From: Actinomadura sp. 7K507
Lineage (GTDB): Bacteria > Actinomycetota > Actinomycetes > Streptosporangiales > Streptosporangiaceae
Direction of reading: 5' to 3'
Assembly: GCF_004348425.1 (NCBI RefSeq)
Contig: NZ_SMKK01000084.1
Span: 1-35,435 of the forward strand
DNA length: 35,435 bases
Of the stretch, positions 29,908-35,435 are shown piece by piece. The position numbers were made by a program, and so were the translations under genes. The stretch's first letter is position 1. Each line of letters begins with the position of its first letter. Below the pieces are notes generated by a model, which saw only the letters and a program-made list of their open reading frames with translations, ran no database searches and was not told where the DNA came from.

Positions 29908-31125
29908 ATGCTGTTCCGCGCCCGTTGGGGGACGTTCCTGACCTTCGCGCTGGCGGGCCTGCTGACCGGAGTCTGGGTGGCGCGCATGCCCGCGCTGGCC
30001 GCGAAGTTCGGGGCCGGCGAGGGCGAGATCGGCATCGTCGTCCTCGTCTGGGGGCTCGGCGCGGTCGTGACCATGCAGGCGCTGCGCGGGCTGATGGCGC
30101 GGGCCGGGAGCCGCGCCGTCCTGCGGGCCGCGCTGCCGCTGACCTCGCTGGCCTTCGCGGCCGTCGCGCTCGCGCCGGGCTACGGCGTGCTGCTCGGCGC
30201 GGTCGTGCTGTTCGGGATGACGTTCGGGATGACCGACATCGCGATGAACGCGCAGGCCAGCGTCGTCGAGCGGGCGTACCGCCGGTCCGTGATGAGCGGC
30301 ATGCACGCCGGCTGGTGCGTCGGCGCGATGAGCGGCGGCGTGTTCGGCGTCGTCACGGCCGCGGCGGGGCTGGGCTTCACCACGACCGTGCTGGCCGCGG
30401 CGCTGCTGTCGCTGCCCGCCGGGCTCGCGCTGGGCCGCACCTACCTGCCCGACCCGCCCCGTCCGGCCGCCACCGCGCCGGGGACGGGGCGCAAGGCGCG
30501 CCGCATGCCGCCCGCCGTGTACCTGATCGGCGTCCTCGGGTTCATCGCGTTCATGACCGAGGGGACGATCGCCGACTGGAGCGGCCTGCTCCTGCACGAG
30601 GAGATGGGCGCCGGCGAGGCGGTCGCGGCGGCGGGCTACCCGGTGTTCGAGCTGGCGATGCTGCTCGGGCGGCTGGTCGGCGACCGGGTCCGGATGCGCG
30701 TCGGCACGCGGCGGTTGCTGACCGGCGCCGGGATCGGGACCGCGCTCGGCATGACCGTCGTCGTGCTGGCCCCCGGGCCGGCCGTCGCGATCGCCGGGTT
30801 CTTCGTGACCGGGCTGGTGGTCTGCACGGTCGTCCCGACGACGATCTCGCTGGCGGGCACCGCCGACCCGGACCGTCCGGCGGCGGCCGTCGCGCAGGTC
30901 GGCGCGATGGGCTACGGCGGTCTCCTCCTCGGCCCGGTCGTGGTCGGTTTCCTGTCGGAGGCCACGTCCCTGCGGGTGGGGGTGGGCACGGTCGTCGTCC
31001 TGGCCCTGCTCATCGCCGCCGGTGCCCGGTTCGTACCGATCAGCACGAGCGTGGACGTCGCCGCCGCCGAGACACCCCAGCGGGCCGACCCCGACGACGC
31101 TCGTCCCCAGCCGGTCGCGGCCTGA
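29908..31125 (+). CDS. MFS transporter
   Basis: A 405-residue membrane protein with about twelve hydrophobic helices and a central basic loop (about 190-205, GTGRKARRMP). The N-terminus RARWGTFLTFALAGLLTGVW and the segment FGMTFGMTDIAMNAQASVVE resemble YbjJ-type MFS members, a group with mostly unknown substrates. LHEEMGAG and AELAMLLGRLVGDR-like segments fit the second half (here FELAMLLGRLVGDRVRMRVG). The C-terminal 30 residues are hydrophilic. AGAGGTG stands five bases before ATG 29908. Probably controlled by the TetR protein encoded upstream, and likely an exporter, though direction is not provable from sequence. Confidence 0.9.
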   Translation: MLFRARWGTFLTFALAGLLTGVWVARMPALAAKFGAGEGEIGIVVLVWGLGAVVTMQALRGLMARAGSRAVLRAALPLTSLAFAAVALAPGYGVLLGAVVLFGMTFGMTDIAMNAQASVVERAYRRSVMSGMHAGWCVGAMSGGVFGVVTAAAGLGFTTTVLAAALLSLPAGLALGRTYLPDPPRPAATAPGTGRKARRMPPAVYLIGVLGFIAFMTEGTIADWSGLLLHEEMGAGEAVAAAGYPVFELAMLLGRLVGDRVRMRVGTRRLLTGAGIGTALGMTVVVLAPGPAVAIAGFFVTGLVVCTVVPTTISLAGTADPDRPAAAVAQVGAMGYGGLLLGPVVVGFLSEATSLRVGVGTVVVLALLIAAGARFVPISTSVDVAAAETPQRADPDDARPQPVAA

Positions 31126-31144
31126 GCCGCCCCCGGCAATGCGC

Positions 31145-31173
31145 AGGCCCCGGCGACGGCGTCGCCGGGGCCT
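31145..31173. terminator. bidirectional terminator between MFS gene and etfA
   Basis: AGGCCCCGGCGAC (31145-31157) and GTCGCCGGGGCCT (31161-31173) are perfect 13-bp arms with a GGC loop in the 58-bp gap between convergent genes. Confidence 0.88.
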
Positions 31174-31183
31174 TCCGCCGGGA

Positions 31184-32134
<951 letters not shown>

Positions 32135-32157
32135 TTTTCGCTAATCCCCTTCCCCGG

Positions 32158-32937
32158 TCAGACGAACTTCTTCGACGCGAGGAACTCGGCGATCTTCGCG
32201 CCGCCGTCGCCCTCGTCGGTGACGATCTCACCCTTGGCACGCGGCGGCGCCTCGGCGAAGTCGACCACCTCGGTGGCGGCGTTCGCGAGGCCGACCTGCG
32301 ACGCGTCGATGCCGGCGTCGCCCAGGCCGAGCGTCTCCACCGGCTTCTTCTTCGCCGCCATGATCCCCTTGAAGGAGGGGTAGCGCGGCTCGTTGATCTT
32401 CTCGACGACGCTGACGACCGCGGGCAGGCTCGCCTCGACGCGGTCGAAGCCGTAGTCGGTCTGGCGCTGCGCCTTGATGGACGTGCCGTCGATCTCGACC
32501 TTGTTGGCGAGCGACACCTGCGCGACGCCGAGCCGCTCGGCGAGCATCGCGGCGAGGACGCCGGTGCGCGCGTCGGTGGACTCGGAGCCGAGCACCACCA
32601 GGTCGAAGCCGGTGCGGCCGAGGGCCTGCTGGATGGCGTAGGACGTCTGCAGCGCGTCCGAGCCCGCGAGGCCCTCGTCGAGGAGGTGCACGGCCTTGTC
32701 GGCACCCATGGCCAGGGACTTGCGGATCGAGTCGGTGGCCTTGTCGGGGCCCATGGTCAGAACGGTCACCTCGCCGCCCTGGGCCTCCTTGATGCGCAGC
32801 GCCTCTTCGATCGCGTACTCATCGAGTTCGTTGATGACGCCATCAGCCGCTGCGCGGTCGAGCGTGCTGTCATCGGACTTAAGCTTGCGCGGGCTCTCCG
32901 TATCGGGAACCTGCTTCACCAGGACGACGATGTTCAT
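32158..32937 (-). CDS. etfB: electron transfer flavoprotein beta subunit
   Basis: AMP-binding partner of EtfA, 259 residues. The start MNIVVLVKQVPDTESPRKL is the family standard, so I use ATG 32937 although the frame reaches a GTG at 32961; GGGAGG lies about 13 bases upstream of the ATG. VINELDEYAIEEALRIKE, MGADKAVHLLD, LVVLGSESTDARTGVLAAML and PRYPSFKGIMAAKKKP are characteristic. The promoter is probably the element near 33100, leaving a leader of about 150 bases. Confidence 0.97.
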   Translation of the reverse strand: MNIVVLVKQVPDTESPRKLKSDDSTLDRAAADGVINELDEYAIEEALRIKEAQGGEVTVLTMGPDKATDSIRKSLAMGADKAVHLLDEGLAGSDALQTSYAIQQALGRTGFDLVVLGSESTDARTGVLAAMLAERLGVAQVSLANKVEIDGTSIKAQRQTDYGFDRVEASLPAVVSVVEKINEPRYPSFKGIMAAKKKPVETLGLGDAGIDASQVGLANAATEVVDFAEAPPRAKGEIVTDEGDGGAKIAEFLASKKFV

Positions 32938-33096
32938 GGCCGGTGGCCGACCTCCCTGCACTCAGTTGGCCGCCGAGGTAAGCGGCGGAGGGGCGCCGCC
33001 CATGGCGGGTCGACGCGGACATGCTTTTTCGAAGTCACAGCCTGCCAAACACCCGAACGCGCTTCGGAGCCGGGTCCCTGATAAAGCCGTGCGCCC

Positions 33097-33127
33097 ATTA
33101 TGTTACTAGCCAGTAGGATTCTGGCAA
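33097..33127 (-). promoter_or_regulatory. etfBA promoter with palindromic operator
   Basis: On the minus strand TTGCCA (33122-33127) and TAACAT (33100-33105) are separated by 16 bases, and CATAAT (33097-33102) is an alternative -10. Between them lies TACTGGCTAGTA (33104-33115), an inverted repeat of TACT and AGTA around a GC centre. The layout suggests a repressor that blocks the promoter, plausibly a lipid-responsive TetR-type protein given what Etf does, but that is inference. Confidence 0.5.
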
Positions 33128-33213
33128 ATCCCAGCTCGTGAGACCTTACCCACGTGGCCGCGAGGTTCGCCGGTCCAGCCGCGTCCCAGAACCGGCGTGA
33201 CGCACTTCACGTC

Positions 33214-34527
33214 TCAGAACCTGTTGACGGCGGTCTGCAGGCGGTCCATCGTGCCCTCCACCGAGCTCTGCAGCCCGTACATCGGGGAGAAGGTCGGCGT
33301 CAGTGTCAGGGCACCGAGCACCGCGAGCAGGGCCGCGCCGCCGAGCACGGCGCTCGCCGCCGCGATACGCAGCGGCCGCCGCACCGCCGGCAGGAACGTC
33401 CGCTCAAGCCGCCTCCGCGGAGCGCTGACGCCCGGCGCCGTCCACAGCGCCGCCGCTCCCGCCCCGGCTCCGAACGCGGCGGCGTGGAGCGAGTCGATCT
33501 CCCCGCCCACCGCCGACACCGCGACGAGCCCGAGCGGTACGGCGACCGTGAACACCGCCGCGTACGGGACGGACGCGAGCGTCCGCCCGAACGCCCGCGC
33601 GAGGCCCCGCGCCCGGTCCCCCTCCCGGGCGTCGGCCGCGCGCAGCAGCGTCACCGCGCCCAGCGTCAGCACGAGCCCCACGACGGGCGCGATGACCACG
33701 AGGGCGACCGCGATCACCACGACCATGGCCGCCAGCAGCCTCGCCCATCCCAGCGCCACCCTCAGCCCGTGGGCCCGGACCACCGGCCCGCCAACGGGTG
33801 CACGTCCGGCGGCATCGGGTGACGGGGGCACGGGCGGCGGGCCGCCGGGTTGCGGCGGGACGGGCGGTGAAGGCGCCGGCGGCAGGTCCAGCCGGGACGC
33901 CGCCTCCGCCAGCCCGGCCGCGTCCGGGCGGCGGGCGGCATCGGGGTCCGCGGCGGCGGCGACCAGCGGGCGCAACTCGGCGGGCAGCGCGTCGAGGGCC
34001 AGCGCGTCGAGGGTCGGCGCGTCCGTCCCGGCGGCGGCGGACGCCACGGTCGCGGCCCACGCCAGGACGTCGTCGGCCGCCTGCGTGCCCGCGGCCAGCC
34101 CGAAGTCGACGACGACGGGCGCGTCGTCCACGATCAAGGTCGTCCCGGGCCCGAGCCGGCCGTGCGCGAGACCGGCCTCGTGGATGGCGGCGAGGGCCTT
34201 GGCCAGCCCGAACGCGAGGCGGCGCAGCGCGGCGGGCGGCATCGGGCCCTGCTCGGCGAGCGTCTTCGCGAGCGGGCGCCCCGGAACGTAACGGGACACG
34301 ACGAAGGGGGTCGCCCCGGCGGCGTCCCCGTCCAGGACGTCCACCACGTAGGGGCTGAGCACGTCGCGCATCCGGGCGATGTCGGGTGCGGCGCCCCCGG
34401 GTAGCAGCCTGACCGCCACATCGCGTCCGTCCGGCCCGGCGGCACGGTGCACGGCGCCGCTTTCACCCAGCCGGGACAGCAGCCGGTAGGACGAGATGTA
34501 CTCCGGATGGCTCGTTTCGCCGCTCAT
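33214..34527 (-). CDS. membrane-anchored pseudokinase
   Basis: A 437-residue protein. Residues 10-213 follow a Ser/Thr kinase: YRLLSRLGESGAVHRA (glycine loop), DVAVRLL (beta-3), FVVSRYVPGRPLAKTL (hinge), IHEAGLAHGRLGPGTTLIV (catalytic loop) and VVDFGLA (DFG, Asp141). The beta-3 Lys is Arg40. HRDLKPxN reads HGRLGPGT, so the catalytic Asp, Lys and Asn are all replaced; DFG remains. A Pro-rich linker (216-245) leads to a four-helix membrane domain (about 262-410) and an extracytoplasmic tail ending QTAVNRF. The membrane part is paralogous to the gene upstream. Phosphotransfer is unlikely. It may sense or scaffold, perhaps through nucleotide binding, like MviN/FhaA-type pseudokinase systems of the wall, but no direct link is seen. 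Confidence 0.8.
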   Translation of the reverse strand: MSGETSHPEYISSYRLLSRLGESGAVHRAAGPDGRDVAVRLLPGGAAPDIARMRDVLSPYVVDVLDGDAAGATPFVVSRYVPGRPLAKTLAEQGPMPPAALRRLAFGLAKALAAIHEAGLAHGRLGPGTTLIVDDAPVVVDFGLAAGTQAADDVLAWAATVASAAAGTDAPTLDALALDALPAELRPLVAAAADPDAARRPDAAGLAEAASRLDLPPAPSPPVPPQPGGPPPVPPSPDAAGRAPVGGPVVRAHGLRVALGWARLLAAMVVVIAVALVVIAPVVGLVLTLGAVTLLRAADAREGDRARGLARAFGRTLASVPYAAVFTVAVPLGLVAVSAVGGEIDSLHAAAFGAGAGAAALWTAPGVSAPRRRLERTFLPAVRRPLRIAAASAVLGGAALLAVLGALTLTPTFSPMYGLQSSVEGTMDRLQTAVNRF

Positions 34528-34584
34528 AATGGGTCGCCACCCTACCGACCGCGGATGACTTGCCGGGCCTGTCCGGGTGAGCGG

Positions 34585-35435
34585 TCACATGCCGGGGATG
34601 CCGGAAACGAGCTCGCGGACCTCGGAGCGCAGGCTCTCCAGGTCCTGGCTCATCCCGTCCAGCGGGGTCGTGTCGGGCGGCTGCCCCTGGGACGTCACGA
34701 CCAGCGCCGCCGCGAAGATCCCGAGGATCAGGGCGCCGGCGAGCGCGGCCTCGGCGCGCGGCAGCAGCGCCCCCCAGATCCGGGCGAGCTGCCGCCGGGG
34801 CGCGCCGCTGCCCGGCGCCAGGCAGAGCAGCCCGATCACCGCCATGACGGAGTACGCGATGGCCTTCGACGCGGTCATGTCGGACTTGGCGAAGATCAGC
34901 ACCCCGAGCAGGATCAGCCCCGCGATGAGGCTGAGCGACGTCCACAGGACCGTGGACATCACCGCGCCCGGCAGGTGCAGGGGCGTCCGGAACGCGGCCG
35001 CGACCGCGTCGCCCGCGCGGGGGCCCCGCCGCGTCTGGCGTCCCTCCATGCTCTTGGCGGCCTTGTCCGCCATCCGCAGGACGAGCACGCCGCCGATGGT
35101 CACCAGGAGTGCGAGCAGCGGCACGATGTTGGCGAACCCGAGCAGCGCCACCAGGACGATGAGGCTGAGCACCCGGTACCAGCCGTAGGGCTTGCGCCGG
35201 TCTCTTTCGGCCCGTGCTTGGTCGGCCCGTGCCTGGTCCGCGCGCCGCTGCGCGTCCTGCGTGCGCTGGTCGTACGGGGCGGCGCCCTGCGTGGGCCCGC
35301 CTCGCTGGAGCGCCCCCGGCGGGGGCTGGTTCGGCGGCGGGCCGTACTGCGGCGGGTACCCGCCCTGGGCGTAGGGGTCCTGCGGCGCGTAGCCGCCTCC
35401 CTGGAACTGCTCCCCCGCCTTGTAGGGCGCGGGGG
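34585..35435 (-). CDS. membrane protein with Pro/Gln/Tyr-rich cytosolic region, N-terminus beyond window
   Basis: The frame is open from the stop at 34585 to the right edge (283 codons visible). The visible N-terminal part is a disordered Gly/Pro/Gln/Tyr linker (QDPYAQGGYPPQYGPPPNQP), then a charged ADQAR-type repeat (RRADQARADQARAERDRR). A four-helix membrane domain follows (from LSLIVLVALLGF to about ALILGIFAAALVV) and a tail ending LVSGIPGM. The segment APGSGAPRRQLARIW and the helices around it align with APGVSAPRRRLERTF in the pseudokinase gene 57 bases downstream, so the two membrane domains are duplicates. By analogy a kinase or pseudokinase domain may lie upstream, outside the window. 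A GTG at 35172 could start a shorter product, but no ribosome site supports it. Confidence 0.75.
   Translation of the reverse strand, partial: PAPYKAGEQFQGGGYAPQDPYAQGGYPPQYGPPPNQPPPGALQRGGPTQGAAPYDQRTQDAQRRADQARADQARAERDRRKPYGWYRVLSLIVLVALLGFANIVPLLALLVTIGGVLVLRMADKAAKSMEGRQTRRGPRAGDAVAAAFRTPLHLPGAVMSTVLWTSLSLIAGLILLGVLIFAKSDMTASKAIAYSVMAVIGLLCLAPGSGAPRRQLARIWGALLPRAEAALAGALILGIFAAALVVTSQGQPPDTTPLDGMSQDLESLRSEVRELVSGIPGM

Overview
The window is very GC-rich, with strong G/C bias at third codon positions, frequent GTG and TTG starts, F420-dependent enzyme signatures and an ilvB-ilvN-ilvC/serA, gatCAB, ligA, mnmA, etfBA gene set. This points to a chromosomal segment from a filamentous or sporulating actinomycete. 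From the protein styles, an Actinomadura-like (Thermomonosporaceae) genome is the best guess, but this is inference only. Most genes are on the minus strand. No tRNA, rRNA, CRISPR array, insertion sequence or prophage gene was seen.

Layout. 1-680: the N-terminal part of a FhuF-like protein (cut by the left edge) preceded by a 30-codon mini-gene. 1035-2618: serA. 2795-5415: an accessory-looking patch between serA and ilvC, holding a divergent thymidylate-synthase-like protein, a PadR regulator coupled to the broken start of an ABC transporter ATPase gene, and a glycosyltransferase C-terminal-type protein with no catalytic domain. 5473-8988: the branched-chain amino acid operon ilvB-ilvN-ilvC with a leader peptide and a transcription attenuator. 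9080-11914: a large membrane PAS-GGDEF-EAL protein. 12434-14379: a PQQ-type sugar dehydrogenase lipoprotein, a possible micro-ORF and a Uma2-type nuclease. 14517-17811: gatC-gatA-gatB with overlapping codons. 17812-18181: a non-coding block rich in repeats. 18153-20261: a second membrane GGDEF-EAL protein. 20516-25760: mnmA, an F420-type oxidoreductase, a MetE-like zinc protein and ligA. 25828-29022: a conserved hypothetical, a DUF1206 membrane protein and a cysteine desulfurase. 29063-31125: an 18-bp minisatellite, a TetR regulator and an MFS transporter. 31184-32937: etfB-etfA. 33214-right edge: a pseudokinase fused to a membrane domain, and a paralogous membrane protein cut by the edge.

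How the genes fit together. SerA and IlvBNC make serine and valine/isoleucine, and the ilv operon appears to sense branched-chain aminoacyl-tRNA through its leader. Cysteine desulfurase and MnmA are adjacent steps of tRNA 2-thiouridylation, and GatCAB also acts on tRNA. The two GGDEF-EAL proteins are c-di-GMP enzymes embedded in housekeeping neighbourhoods (next to ilvB and ligA), an arrangement I recall from Streptomyces. EtfBA carries electrons from acyl-CoA dehydrogenases.

The points most worth a second look are the altered active site of the thymidylate-synthase-like protein, the pseudokinase/membrane-domain pair at the right end, the ilvB attenuator with its 17-residue leader peptide, the gene debris between serA and ilvC, the repeat block at 17.9-18.2 kb and the minisatellite at 29.1 kb. 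No complete, clearly novel multi-gene system is visible. The pseudokinase pair is the closest candidate and is truncated by the window.
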